A DNA stretch of 64,000 nt. Source: Ephemerocybe angulata. Taxonomy: Eukaryota; Basidiomycota; Agaricomycetes; Agaricales; Psathyrellaceae. Below the pieces are notes generated by a model. The model was not told the DNA's origin, ran no database searches, and was given only the letters and a program-made list of their open reading frames with translations. A program made the position numbers and the translations under genes. The stretch covers positions 434,001-498,000 of the forward strand of contig JAACJK010000165.1 of the NCBI GenBank assembly GCA_013368325.1, written 5' to 3'. Positions 1-11,364 of the stretch are shown in pieces; within the stretch, counting starts at the first letter, position 1, and each line of letters starts with the position of its first letter.

Positions 1-1060
1 TGTTGAAGGGCGGAGGAGGCGTCGACTATGATAGCGCCAGATTTACAGATGGCGGGACTCTGTTTGCAGAGTTGAGGGGAGTATAGAGCAGTAGGAGGGT
101 TGAGACCGATCGGGGTGTAGGGGTCGTTGTCGAGGAAGAGGCGAAGACAAGGCGAAGAGTGAAGTGGCGCCGTTGATTATCCTTTGGGGTAAGGTGGTTG
201 AGGACGAGGCTTCCGGGGCAAATGTAGCGAGGAATAGCCTCCTTGATATGGCTGACGGGATGCTGGTGAGCCTTTAGGCGAACTCAGAGTCGCTCGCTTG
301 TGAACGACCGTGTCATCAGCGTAGGCGACCAAGAGCGCGACAGTGTTGAACGTTGTGGGGAGGCGGTGGAAAACGATGCATCCGTGATCGTGATGGAGGG
401 ACCGGGGGCAAGGCTCCTGGACGCGCTGTCGGGGGCGAAGGCGAGCTTGTGGTGGACGGCTCCCTCAGGCTGGATATCTCGCCGTCAGCGCCTCCGAACG
501 CGGACTTGAGGAGTCGGAGGCGGTGAGCGAGAGAGAGGCACGGATAGATAAGATAGCTGCCGGAGAGAGCGGTGGTGATGCAGGGCAGGTCGTTGAGCAC
601 GGAGGCGAAGGCGTAGAGAGGAAGGAGGGAGACGTGTGCGGGAGTGGGATTCACCGAAGCGGGCACAAACAATCCTTGCTGACGGTTAAAGTCAGCTTGA
701 GAAGATGAGAAGAGACACCAATCTAACTTACCAGTGCTCGTGGTTGGAGAGAGACAAGCGTTGGGCTCGAGGCTCGGCGCTCGTTGGCCCCTATCTCGGT
801 GATCGCATCAGGCGCCGGAAGCCCTTGGCAATTACCTCCGGGCTCGGTGCTTGACCTGGACCTCCATGTCGTCCAACATCGAAGACAACGCCGAAGGTTC
901 TAACAACTCGTTCCCATCTATACTTGCGCTGAAGGAGTCAAATTGAGAGGGTTCATGCATTCGAGGTTCGGTTCCAGCATTATTGTTTACTGGTCGGGGC
1001 GAGTTGCGCTTGGAGTGGGGTGCGCCATCGTCCGACCTTGGCTGGGATCGTTGTAGTGCC
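1..1060. repeat. Spacer block R0, partial unit of the tandem array
   Basis: This block aligns colinearly with 10182-11280 and with 19715-20850. Shared landmarks are the GACTCTGTTTGCAGAGT palindrome (57-73), the GGTGGAAAACGATGCATC stretch near 365-382, and an ATG followed by an acidic start at 865. In the other two units this block lies 1.6 kb downstream of an ankyrin gene, so another copy of that gene is expected just left of the window. The divergence from R1 is clearly greater than R1 versus R2. Confidence 0.7.
316..735 (-). pseudogene. Decayed spliced ORF of the spacer, copy R0
   Basis: On the minus strand a donor (GTAAGT, complement of ACTTAC near 728) and an acceptor (TCAG near 672) bracket a ~57 bp intron. 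A reading frame downstream of it contains SVLNDLPCI and a Leu-rich stretch, then becomes Pro/Ser-rich. The same donor and a matching acceptor are kept in R1 (10857-11090) and R2 (20386-20643), but there the SVLN-LPCI stretch is in a different frame. I do not recognise the family. Conservation of the splice sites argues that a gene once existed here; it is probably no longer functional. Confidence 0.3.
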
Positions 1061-2880
1061 CGAGAGACGGCAAGGAGCGATGCATGATAGGTGAGTATTA
1101 TTTCTTTTACGCTTACGCTTGCTTACTTGGCCTGTACAGACTCGGTGGGATCGATTTCGAGTCTAGAAACGCAAGCCGAATCCCAATGGCCTAATGGCCG
1201 GTTAAGCTGGTCATCGTGCCTGCGCACCACTACCTCCCTGGAAATGGTATCTCTACGATCCATATCTGGCTATCAGTCACGAATATGAGGTGAACAACGC
1301 GACTGTGCACTTTGTGACTTCGTCGGCGCTCAAGCAGATGACATGAGCTTCCTCGCCGCTCATAAGGTCTCAAGGGGCGAACGTCTGCTGCTGAATATTT
1401 TCTGAACTCGAAGTTCCCCAAAGAACCGGCCGTCTGAATGGTGTCGAGAGAAATCTAGTCTCCTGTAGGTAACGGTTGCAGCCAGCCTGACGAGATTCGC
1501 GTGGCTCGCGAGGTGAGCACCATTCTTCCTGAATGGCCTGTAACTCATGCAGATGCCCAGAATTGAGCCCGTCCTCACCCTCGCAAATACCTGTCCTTAC
1601 GGCTGCCCACACCAAGGGCTAGGCCAGCGACGCAGCACGGGAAGCTACGCGTAACGAACTCAAAGTGCACAACGCTCGGTGGAATGGCGCTTAGCAGGGA
1701 GGAATCCCACTCCAGCTCGAGACGAGCTCGAACACCAGTTTGGAGCTATGCACGGCCTCTGACAGTACATTCAAACTCGACCTAGCAGATAGAATACGTA
1801 TTGTTTCTCTTCGCGTGGCTCAGGTAGGCGATCTTCGTTCTTCTAAGCTCTTCGCGGTGCTCACCTGCTCATAGAAATTCGCCAGCAATGCACCCTTCGA
1901 TCTAGACGGATTGTCCGTGCAGGACGTCAAGCAATGTGCTCGCCCATGAATCGACGAGGGGGATACCCTGATGTCGGTGCCCTTCGTCACCTCTTCCGAT
2001 CCTTTCTCCGTCCCGACAGGCGAAGAATGCTCGGGAGTCTCTACCTAGGGCCAGCGTCGGGGAGTTGGGCTCTTTGGACAGCTTCGTTGCAATGTTCGAC
2101 TTGTTTAGTGCCGTGGCATTGCCGATCGTCGTGGAGGTGAATGCCGTCGATGAGCGGGATCTCGACAGGATTGGAAGGTGCGCGGTGTTGTAGGGTCGGA
2201 TATCTATTGAGGTTTGGCCGATTGGTTCGCCCGCTTACATGTTAATTCAATTTCAATGATATCGACAACTGAAATATACGAGCTGGCGTGTGGCCGTCTG
2301 CGAGGTCATGCATGTGGTGCCGAGGCTCGGAGCTTCCTCCAGTACTCACTTCCCGCGAAACTACACCTCAACACCCCGACGGGAAGTGCCCCTCGAGCAC
2401 TGGCGAACTCTGTTGAGGACACCAAGTTTGAGATACTGCAGGCTGGGCGGCAGGTCGGGGATAGGCTGGGGGTGAGGCGCGGTGCTTCAATTTATATTGG
2501 AAATATCTTGAACAAGTTGAACGGTTGCATTTCTCGACGGCATTACCCAGCCGAGGTATATACAAATCATATTCTGGCGAACAAATTATTAACTATTCTT
2601 GAATTCTTCTCCCAGTAGTTGTGCAACGGGGGACAGGGTTACCGTTTTGGATGATGGGTGGAGGGTGTAAAGACCCTCCAATCTTACTTCGCCCCTTTCT
2701 CTGCAACTCCCATCTCATTATACTATCTTACTCTCCCCTATTACCCGCCATCCTCCTCCTCGCGCAGACGTATGCTCTTGCCGTTGCCTATGTGCGACTA
2801 AGAATCTCACACATAGGTTGTATCGCGCATGGGCGAAGGCGATGAGCATACGGCTGTGCGGTGAGTTTCATATAAATCCT
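1061..2880. other. Gene-free stretch, nothing recognised
   Basis: Only short ORFs in all frames. The segment 1080-1200 resembles 4030-4120: both have a GTGAGT donor-like site followed by TGCTTAC and CTTGG. This suggests old duplicated exon/intron debris. The AT-rich tail 2200-2620 has no support as coding sequence. Confidence 0.5.
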
Positions 2881-3560
2881 CGAGATCGTCGTGGACGATG
2901 ATGATGAGTGCTAACTGCTCGAGCCTCAGTACGGATTAGAAACGGAACACCACAGGCTCGAGTTGGCTGCAGGCGGGAGGAGCCTGTAGGCAAGGACGGC
3001 AACGACAAGGCCAGGTGGACGGAAGGTACGCCCCTGCTTGGCCCCTGCCTTTGTGGTGTCACGATCTGAAAGTTTGGCAACCTTACCATTGGCACTATGT
3101 ATGTCGACAATGAAGGCGACGTCAACGACCCTGAGGCCTGAAAAGCGAACCTGCCTGCGCTACGTGCGGACGTTTCCCAGTGTCACCCATTTCCCATACA
3201 CTAGGCCTCGGTCCGGTCCGAAAGGGATGAGCTCGAACATCCCATCGAGATGTGGACGAGCGCTAATTTCATAAGAGCATTCACGCCGATAAGTACAAGT
3301 AAAATACGCCAGTTCTTCCACGACGCTTCGCACCGCAGACAAAAAGCTAGCCCAGGACCTCCTCGTACCTCTTCAGTCGTCTGAACCACCCCAAAGTCCG
3401 ATCCGCGTCCGGGTGTGTATCGCCCTGGCCCTCTTTTGCAGCGTGTTGTGCAGGAATGGGCGTAGCGCGCAGTCCATGAATATGACTTCCGACATGGAGG
3501 TAAGAGCCCAACACTGACGGCTCGTGTTAGTTCAGTGAGTCAGGGAGAGCTCCCAACTTA
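2881..3560. repeat. Spacer block S, similar to 22945-23540
   Basis: Blocks of similarity to the segment upstream of copy C include GGCAACGACAAGGCCAGG (near 2998), the ATGTATGTCGACAATGAAGG start (3097) and a block ending in CCATGAATATGACT (near 3475). The same segments appear in the same order in 22945-23540. Only short degenerate ORFs are present. It shows that copy A and copy C share an upstream region that copy B lacks. Confidence 0.6.
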
Positions 3561-4790
3561 CCAGGGCGGATACAACGTAGTTATGGTTTGAAAGAGAGAA
3601 GGTCGCGGTGTTTCGTCAAGCGACGCTGTCGGTGTGGCGTCCCACGGCCGGCACTCTTCGTTGGGCTCAGACACGTCGAGTTTCTCCCAGCACCAGGTAA
3701 ATCATACCAAATCCTTTCTGAGGTAGATTGAGTACTCCACCGTCCAGGCAGGGATCCGTTGGACAATGTCAAGCCACTCGCGCGCGACCCCTACTTCGGT
3801 GATGGGATATTCCCTCCGGCCTCTTTACCATGAACCACCATGTTGTTCTCGAGTTTCGACATCGACGTCGACGTCAGATGAATCCTGAGTCTTGGTGACC
3901 CATTTTCTCTTCTGATAGTCCTTGAAGGCGCTGTGTACGCTAGGTATGGTCAACGCTCCAGAAGGGATTTCTTTGTTGGGTATGGCAATCCGTCGGCGTG
4001 GCCTTGGCTTGAGCATGCGATAAGATGACTGAGAGGTGAGTTTCTCTTTTCCTATCTCACCTTCTGCGCTTGCTTACCTTGGCTTGGCCAATAAGAGTCG
4101 GCTCGATTGAATAGCTTCTCGCCCGCTCGAAGACGGAAGTACTGCTGCTACGAATCGCCGAGCGGCGACAGGACGTCGTTGAAGCTGCCTGACCATTACG
4201 TCCCCAGGGTCCATAACTATGGAGCCTTCAGTTGAATCCGAAGAGAGAACGGCGAGTGGGATTTCTGCTGCTGAATCCAACGCGATTCGGGGAGGCGGTT
4301 GGTCCAAAAAGAAGCAAAGGCAGTCGAGAGAATACGGGAAAGTGGCTGCGAGGTGAGTACTATCCACTTCACCTTCTTCGATGATGAACGACCACCTTCA
4401 TGATATTGATATGGTCTAAAGCCTCAGGTAAAGGTCTCCTGCAACGCGGAAATCGTCTATTTCGCCGACTCTTTCATGGAACCCACTCAAATTGCATCGG
4501 CGCGTCGACATCATCTTCATGTTTGGCCGGCCTCACCATCCACTGCGGCCCATGTCCAGCTTCGAAGGCGTGTAATTACCAGGACTCGTGGGGTTTCGAC
4601 GGCGTTATGAAGTCGTTATGGTATCCCTTGGTGAGTGATCTTGCACGGTTTCCCTCGTTTCTTTGCTTCAGCTGCACCGTTTTCCCGTCCCCTGGAGCGT
4701 TATGTGGCTTCTACACGGCTACACGGCTTCTGCAATGTCTGTGGAGCTGCTACACCTGTTGCTCGAGCCTCGAGGGCCCCGTGCGGCGTA
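3561..4790. other. Gene-free stretch, nothing recognised
   Basis: No ORF here resembles a known protein and none can be joined convincingly by splicing. Two GAGGTGAGT sites (4034, 4351) look like splice donors of decayed exons similar to the one at 1090. The ORF at 4400-4837 is low complexity and stops just before the conserved upstream element of copy A. Confidence 0.45.
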
Positions 4791-4794
4791 GCGA

Positions 4795-5193
4795 CAGGCC
4801 GAAACCTGGCGTGGTGCTAATTAGGCGCCCAATGTGACCGTGTTTGAACTGGGACCCCACCGTCCCTGCTGAGTCCCAAGTTAACTCAATGCTAACGCAA
4901 AGCCCTTTCTTGAACACCCGGAATGCACGTCTGCGTGTCTATCTACTCTTGTAGCCCCTTGCCCTCGTGTTGCGTTCCGCATTTTCATTTCGCTTCCCAA
5001 TCGTTTCACGGGTATTCATGCCGATGTAAGTATGATATGCACGAGGGTTAGTCGCCTCATGTTGGCCGGTATATCACAGGGAGATCCGTCTGCGCCTCGA
5101 GACTATTCTTCTTCCTCATTTGCCCATCCTTCACTTCACTCTTGCCATTTGTCCGTCATCCCTCGCTTCACTCTTGTCATTTGTCCGTCCACT
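4795..5193 (+). promoter_or_regulatory. Conserved upstream region of copy A
   Basis: The motif TTAGGCGCCCAATGTGACC at 4820 recurs as TTAGGCGCCCATCGTGACG at 25490 upstream of copy C, at a similar distance from the ATG (about 375 and 590 bp). Pyrimidine-rich CATTTGTCCGTC/CTTCACTC repeats occur at 5117-5190 just before the start codon, typical of fungal leaders. No clear TATA box is seen. Promoter role is inferred from position and from conservation between the two paralogs only. Confidence 0.4.
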
Positions 5194-8100
5194 ATGTCGA
5201 CTGACAATTGCATCCCTGGAAATCCAGACATTGCCGGGGTCGGTGTTCGTATCGCGATCTACGTCCAAACCCTCCTGTGTTTCTTTCCGGCTTTTTGGGC
5301 GCTCCTCGATGGGAAGGTTTCGCAGGGCGAATTGGACGCCGCCGAGAATCAGGCCACGACGAACCTCGTTCTTGCTTTCGCAATCCTCATCTCCTCCATC
5401 GTCCAGGCTCAGACACTCGGTTTAACGAACTACCACGCCAGCATCGTCCTCAACATGTCCTGGCTGAATAATACCAACGCGTTCATCTATTTCCTCCTCT
5501 ACATCCAACACAAGAGTCAAGCAGGCGTTCGGGGGCGGGTGGCACCTACCTGGCGTGCGTGGGTCCAGCATATACGGGAATTGGCTGTCTCCGTCGTGCA
5601 CCCTGGTGGGTACCGACCCTGTAGATCATTCAATTCTAGGGTCTTAACTTATTTGCGACAGGTACTGCAAAAGCACATCCAACAAGTGCTGGCGAGTCAG
5701 ACCCAGAACTCGGTCATACTGATGGCGTGGCCTCTATTCGCAACGGTGTTGAACGAACTCAACTCAGTGAGTCAGGTCTTCGCTTCCTCCGAGTCAAACC
5801 TTGTGGGTGCTCACCCGAATGTATGATGGACGTAGACAATATACAGGGCAACGAAGACTATGCGCGCACGGGTGCGAAGCTTCTGGTCAAGCGTTTCGTT
5901 TTGCTCTTGGGGTCGTTACACCTCAGTCTCATGGCCGGTCTGGGGCTGTGGCTTTGGAGCAACATTCGGACGTTCGGAAAAGGGCAGGATGCTGTGAACG
6001 ACTGTGCAGCCAAGCACGCGCTCCTTGCGATCTTGGGAAAGCATGTCCCGTTCGCTTCAGAGGCCCTGCGGATCGTATCCTTGGCTATCTACGCGGTATT
6101 CCTCGTCCCCGGAGTCAACCTCCTCCTCCCGGTTGTGGTATTCCTTGGCTTCTATCATCTTCACCGTGTCGCTCCGACTCCGAAGATTGCTGGCTCGGGA
6201 GCGAGAGCTGACTCCTATATTCGCCCTTCGAGGCTCCGCTTTCAGGGTCACCGTGCCTACAATTCCATCGTGCAGCGTTGGAACATCCTTCCACCCTTCA
6301 TCGGTCTAATCTTTCTGTTGGCCATCAACCTCGTCTTCATCGTCGACATTGAGCTTGCGCTGAAGCAAAATGCAGGCCTCCAGGGGAAGGACGAGGCTAA
6401 GTGGGGATTCGGTCAGATCCTGGCAATGCTCTTGTTGTTCATGCCTCTCCGCGATCTCGCCGAAACGATTCTCGCTCGCAGGATGAAGCAGCGACAGAAG
6501 GATTTGGATATGGGTCTCGGGGGTGCTATCAATGCAAAGGACCGGAGCATGGTACGAACCTGGATTGCAAGGGGAGCAAATCCAAATGCAAAATTTGAGG
6601 GTATGTCGATCCATGGTTGACTTTAGCCGGTTGGCAGTGACTAATCAATGCATATAGGGGATACATCCGCAATGCATATGGCTTGCAATCTCGAAGATTT
6701 GGACCTCATCAGAAGCCTATTAGAAGCAGGGGCGGATCCAAATACAAAAGGTATGCTCCAACGAGGGTAACTTGTGCATGCACTTATCGTCTAGACAGAT
6801 GGGTGTAGGAGAGACACATATATGGTCGCCAGTGATAATACAAATTGTCTTCGGCTCCTCAATAAAGTGGAGAGGGGGTCCTTAGGTTTGAAAATTAACA
6901 TACTCTCAGCTATGTACTGGCAATCTGATTCTCCGATGTAGATGGGGTCCAGGCTCTCGTTCAAGCAGCAGAAAATGGCTATGGAGCCGCAGTCAAGCTT
7001 CTTCTTCCATCTCTAGAAATCAATCCTGAAGACCGTCAGGTACGTGCTTTTCTCTAATATTATACACGGGTTTAGTCTAAAGTAGGATTGCAAATTACCT
7101 TTAACCTTGAAGAATCTCTTTGAGGCGCTTTCGGGCCTCAATGTCAACGCAAGAAACAACGGGAGAACAGCTTTATTTTCCGCCCTCAACAAGGCCCAGA
7201 AATTTGAAGCCATCATCAAGTTCCTTCTTACCGCGCCTGGGATCGACGTCAACGCGCCCGACACCAGTGGGATGACACCCTTGACCTTTGCGGCCAGGGA
7301 TGGCCATGAAGCTGTTGTCAAGCTCCTTCTCGCTGCACCTGGGATCGACGTCAACACGCCAAGCATCGGAAGGCAGACACCCTTGAGTCTTGCGGCTGAG
7401 CGCGGCTACGAAGCAGTTGTCAAGTTCCTCCTCGCCGCACCTGGAATCAACGTCAACGCGCCAAACACCGATGGGTGGACACCCTTGCGTTTTGCGGCTC
7501 AGAACGGCCATGAAGCTGTTGTCAAGCTCCTTCTTGCCGCACCTGGGATCGACGTCAACGCGCCATCCACCAGCGCGCGGACACCCTTACGTTTTGCAGC
7601 TGAGAACGGCCACGAAGCTGTTGTCAAGCTTCTTCTCGCTGCGCCTGGGATCGACGTCAACGCGCCAGACACCGATGGGTGGACACCCTTGCTTGTTGCG
7701 GCTGTGAACGGCCACGAAGCTGTTGTAAAGCTACTTCTCGCCGCTCCTGGGATTGACGTCAACGCGCCAGACACCAAAGGGCGGACGCCCTTGACATCCG
7801 CGGTCAGGCAGGGACACAAAGCTGCTGTAAAGCTCCTTATTGCCGCGCCTGGGGTCGACGTCAATGCACCAGACACCGATGGCTGCATATCCTTGATATT
7901 TGCGGCAAGGTACAGCAAGGAAGGTGTTGTCACGCTCCTCCTCACCGCGCCTGGGATCAACGTCAATGTAGCAGACAGCTTAGGGCGGACACCCTTGAGA
8001 TTCGCGGCCGAGAACGGTCACAAAGCTATTGTCAAGCTCCTTCTCGCCGCGCCTGGGATCAACGTCAACATGCCAGACACCAATGGGCAGACACCCTTGA

Positions 8101-8564
8101 GTATTGCGGGTAGGGACGGCCATGAAGCTGTTGTCAAGCTCCTTCTCGCTGCGCCTGGAATCAACGTCAACGCGCCAGACACCGATGGGTGGACACCCTT
8201 GAGTTCTGCAGCCAGGAACGGCCGCGAAGCTGTTGTCAAGCTCCTTCTCACCGCGCCTGGGATCGACGTCAATGCGGCGGACACCAGCGGGTGGACGGCC
8301 ATGACTTGGGCGGCCTTCGAAGGCCAAGAAGCTATTGTCCAGGACCTCTGCGCAGTTCCCGAAATTCTCTTTGATGTGGCTGACGTCCAGCGGCATCTTG
8401 AACATCCACCTGGAGACTGGTTTATGGGGTACGTTCCTGCATCGGAGGAAGAGCAGGACCAGTGTGTGCGGATATTGGAAGAGTTTGTGGAGTCGAAAGG
8501 CGGCGGGGCCCAGGATGGATCAGAAGGAGGCGAACCTAGTGGAGGCCGAAGGGACGACCCGTAG
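5194..8564 (+). CDS. Multi-pass membrane protein with C-terminal ankyrin repeats, copy A
   Basis: Exons fit 5194-5605, 5662-6600, 6658-6750, 6799-6885, 6942-7039 and 7113-8564, giving a 1026-aa protein. The ATG at 5194 is chosen because copies B and C start at the matching place before a conserved NPDIAG motif. Hydrophobic segments lie near residues 14-38, 57-77, 82-103, 216-237, 271-305, 345-368 and 385-402. About 11-12 ankyrin repeats of 34 residues follow (consensus pieces LLLAAPGIDVNAPDT and GWTPL-AA-NGHEAVVK), then a conserved cap (WAAFEGQEAIVQDLCAVPEI) and an acidic, Gly-rich tail. The membrane part resembles an expanded agaricomycete family of unknown function; fusion to ankyrin repeats suggests a membrane protein that binds partners in the cytosol. 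No channel or receptor motif is visible, so function is open. Short, mostly phase-1 introns. Confidence 0.85.
7200..8330 (+). repeat. Ankyrin-coding tandem repeat, 102 bp unit, about 11 copies
   Basis: Direct repeats with the core CTCCTTCTCGCCGCGCCTGG and GACGTCAACGCGCCAGACAC spaced by 102 bp. Units are unusually alike at nucleotide level, which points to recent unit duplication or gene conversion. Copy B has about 5 units and copy C at least 7. Confidence 0.9.
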
Positions 8565-10169
8565 GCGAGGTGTATTACTACTTTCGGGCTGTAATGCGGA
8601 CCCGTCTCTATACCTTCCTATCATGACCAGTCCTTTCAAGTTACAAAGCCTGCGCTACTTTGAGCCGCCGTATGCATCTTTCTGTATTTATTTAATTCCA
8701 TTTCCTGTAATAAACGAACCAACTCGGGGATCGTTGATCGTTGTACAGTTCGAGCTCAGCTCAATTTCCCTTATCTTTTGTGGCCCCGGTGCCCGATGAT
8801 CAACCCCTCTGTGCTCTGATTTTAATTTTAAGAAATTTTTACCAGCCTCCAGTCTCAAGGCATCCCGCGGCCTACCCCAGCGTAATAGCCTCAGTGATCC
8901 ATCTGTGCAGTGGTTTACCCGTAGGCCTGTGTATACAATCGGACATACAGTTCACCCAAAGGCATGCGATGTGGAATCTCGCTGAATGGACGGTAACGCC
9001 CGACGGGCGCTTAAATGAACAGCACCAAGAACATGCATATAAAGAACAACAAGCGAAGAAAAACTCCTAAATTCAGTACCTATTACCTATGCACAAAAAG
9101 AATGCGATACCGTATACGTCTCACAGATATACTGAAATAACAGCCGTGCAATGTGGTTCCGGTCAGAAGGCTGCGTCCACCGCCGATCCTCGCCAGCCCA
9201 ATCCCACAATAGAGAATGCCTGTCTTCACGGTGAGTGCTCTTGTTTGCCCTAAATTAAACTCTTGAGGTCAGCTTTATTCTGCTTGGGCCTGGGAAGCGA
9301 TAACGAACGACCTTGAAGCCTGAAGGCTCAAAAATAACGCAAGATTGTGCTTACGGGCGTAGCTGCAGACCCCAAGGGATCGAGAGAAGTGTCAGCCCTG
9401 AGATAGGATCATAAACAGAAGTGTATTTTACACCTACCGAGAATACTTGAGTGTTGCATCGAGAGCCACAGCGCTCCCCAGGGCGCGGGCGCCTATGCAT
9501 TCTCCGGCGCTAACCTCCCATGCTACCAGAGCTCCACAGAATCCGCGTTGCAATACGTAGACCATTTAGCAAATCTACGCGACATCGTCACCCGTTATCC
9601 TCGCCCATCGGTCCCACCAACCATCCATAGACGCCGTGCGCTCCATCTCGGGGCTCGCCTCGTGACAACCTTGCTTCGCACCCTTCCTCCCTCGCCTCTG
9701 GTTGCTCCGACGCTCTAGAGCACTCGCTATCCAACGACTTCAAGCTGTCGGCTGCTACGCCAAGGCCAGCTCCAGGCAGTGGACGGTCGACGGTCGTGCT
9801 GGCTTGTGCATAGCCCCATCGGCGGGGTACCCGTACGGACACGACTTCTCGGCCTCTCGCATCCTCTTCGTGCTCCTGGCACCTTCCGTATGGGTCTCGC
9901 CGTGAGCTTCCCCGGTTTCCGTGCACTTCTCCCCTGTGAATCCCCCCTTCTCCTGTTCGGCTTCGCCGTTTTCCTACATGGATCATTTGTGGATCGTGGT
10001 GGATGTGTTGGAGGGTGGATCCTTGCACGATGTCGACTGCGATGGCAAGGTTGTAGAAAAAGGAAACCCGTTGGAAGATCTATTTGAGGCGTTGCGGAGG
10101 GCGGCTAAGGCGCGTTGGAGGAGTGGGGTTGGAGAAGAAGCCGTATGCACGGTGAGGGCGGGACCGCTG
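8565..10169. repeat. Spacer downstream of copy A, duplicated downstream of copy B
   Basis: Colinear with 18120-19705. Landmarks are CCGTCTCTATACCTT after the stop codon, GACGGGCGCTTAAATGA (9003) versus the same at 18532, AAGGCTGCGTCCACCGCCGATCC (9168 and 18690, partial), and TCTACGCGACATCGTCAC (9575 and 19095). A plus-strand ORF near 9980 reads LWIVVDVLEGGSLHDV, which superficially recalls a kinase hinge, but it is short and not conserved in frame in the copy near 19520. No gene is supported. Confidence 0.6.
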
Positions 10170-11280
10170 AGGAGAAAAATCGTTGAAGGTCGGAGGAGAC
10201 GTCGAGTATGTTAGCGCCGGATTGACAGATTAGGGGACTCTGTTTGCAGAGTCGAGAGGAGTGGAGCGCAGGAAGATCGGGATGTCGGGGTCATTCGACG
10301 TTGTCGAGGAGGAAGAGGCGGAGAATGAAGTGGTGCCGTTGATTGACCTTTGAGGTAAGGCGGTCGAGGACGAGTCTTCCGTGTCAAATGTAGCGAGGGT
10401 GAGCCTTCTCCAGAGTTCAGACAGCCAGTGGGATGCTGATGAGCCTTAAGGTAAACTGAAAGCCACTCGCTAGTGAGCGCGACCGTGTGTTCGGCGTAGT
10501 CGACAATCCCAAGAGCGAGGTGGTGTTGAACGTTGAGGGGAGTCGGTGGAAAACGATGCATCAGTGTCGGAGGCAAGTCTCCCAGACGCGCTGTTGGGGG
10601 CGAAAGCGAACTTGTGGTGTGGTGCTTCCTCATGTCGGATATCTTGTCTTCGAGCGCCGTCTGGACTGGGGGGTGGTCGGAGGAATATAATAGTTGCAGG
10701 AGGGAAGGCGGTTGATGCAGGGCAGGGCGTTGAGCACGGAGGTCGGAGGCGTAGAGGAAAAAGAGCGACGAGAGCTCAACCAACTACTGAAGCGGGCTTA
10801 GAGGCGTGGCCTGGATCACTGGCATGGCTGAGAAGGCGCGAATCTAATGGTGGGGGTCAGCTTGAAAAAATATGAAGAGACGCCGAGAAGGACTTACCAC
10901 AGGTTGTACTTGGAGGGGATATAGCGGGTCGTGGTTGAAGCTTGAAGAGCGACAGGCGCGAGTGACGGCAAGCGTCTAATTCCCCGGTCTCCGCTTTCGG
11001 ACAGGGTTCGCGCGGCCTCGGTGAACGGAACCCTACACCCTCCCGTTGGTTGCAGACCGCTGCGAGCTCAGCTAAAGGCTCAGGCCTCACTGCAATGTGC
11101 AGGAATTGACTGTGCGCACATGTCGACGTAGCCGGGGACGACGACGAGGCCAGCTAAACGGGAAGGTTTGCCCCTATCTTAGTGATGTCACCGGTTGATT
11201 GGACGACCTCGCTGCTTTCTTCCAACCACGATGTCTGTCGGCAGCGAGGACGACTTCGCCGATTCTGAGCCCTGGTGGGT
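10170..11280. repeat. Spacer block R1
   Basis: Homologous to 1-1060 and nearly identical to 19710-20850 over long runs: a 60-codon stretch (10533-10712 against 20061-20240) translates identically. A 4 bp difference near 10777-10783 (CCAACTACTG against TTACTG) shifts the minus-strand frame relative to R2. The high identity is out of proportion to the divergence of the flanking ankyrin genes. Confidence 0.8.
10857..11090 (-). pseudogene. Spacer spliced ORF, copy R1 (frameshifted)
   Basis: Exon starting at 11090 with a GTAAGT donor near 10897 and an acceptor ATTAG about 53 bp further. After splicing the frame ends early because of a 4 bp insertion relative to R2. Counterpart of the 178-codon spliced ORF at 20054-20643. 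No recognised domain. Confidence 0.25.
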
Positions 11281-11364
11281 AAATATTTGTGCACTGTGTG
11301 CGCCCTCACTCACTGTCATTCGTCATCAACAGCGGTGGCGAGGCCCGATAACACGCGAAGGTTG
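11231..11364 (+). other. Short conserved spliced ORF with acidic start (R1)
   Basis: ATG at 11231 begins MSVGSEDDFADSEP; a GTGGGT donor follows, the intron ends in CATCAACAG, and the next exon stops within seven codons (about 20 codons in all). R2 has the same arrangement at 20752 (MTVGSEDDFADSES) with a GTGAGT donor. Related ATG contexts occur at 865, 3097 and 23149. This could be the first exon of a larger lost gene; a functional 20-residue peptide is less likely. Confidence 0.2.

Noticed and set aside
7173..8405. Long minus-strand ORFs opposite the ankyrin repeats
   Set aside because: They mirror the 102 bp repeat on the antisense strand and have no independent start, splice sites or family resemblance.
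9979..10030. Protein kinase fragment (LWIVVDVLEGGSLHD)
   Set aside because: Only one kinase-like motif, no glycine loop or catalytic loop nearby, and not conserved in frame in the duplicated spacer.
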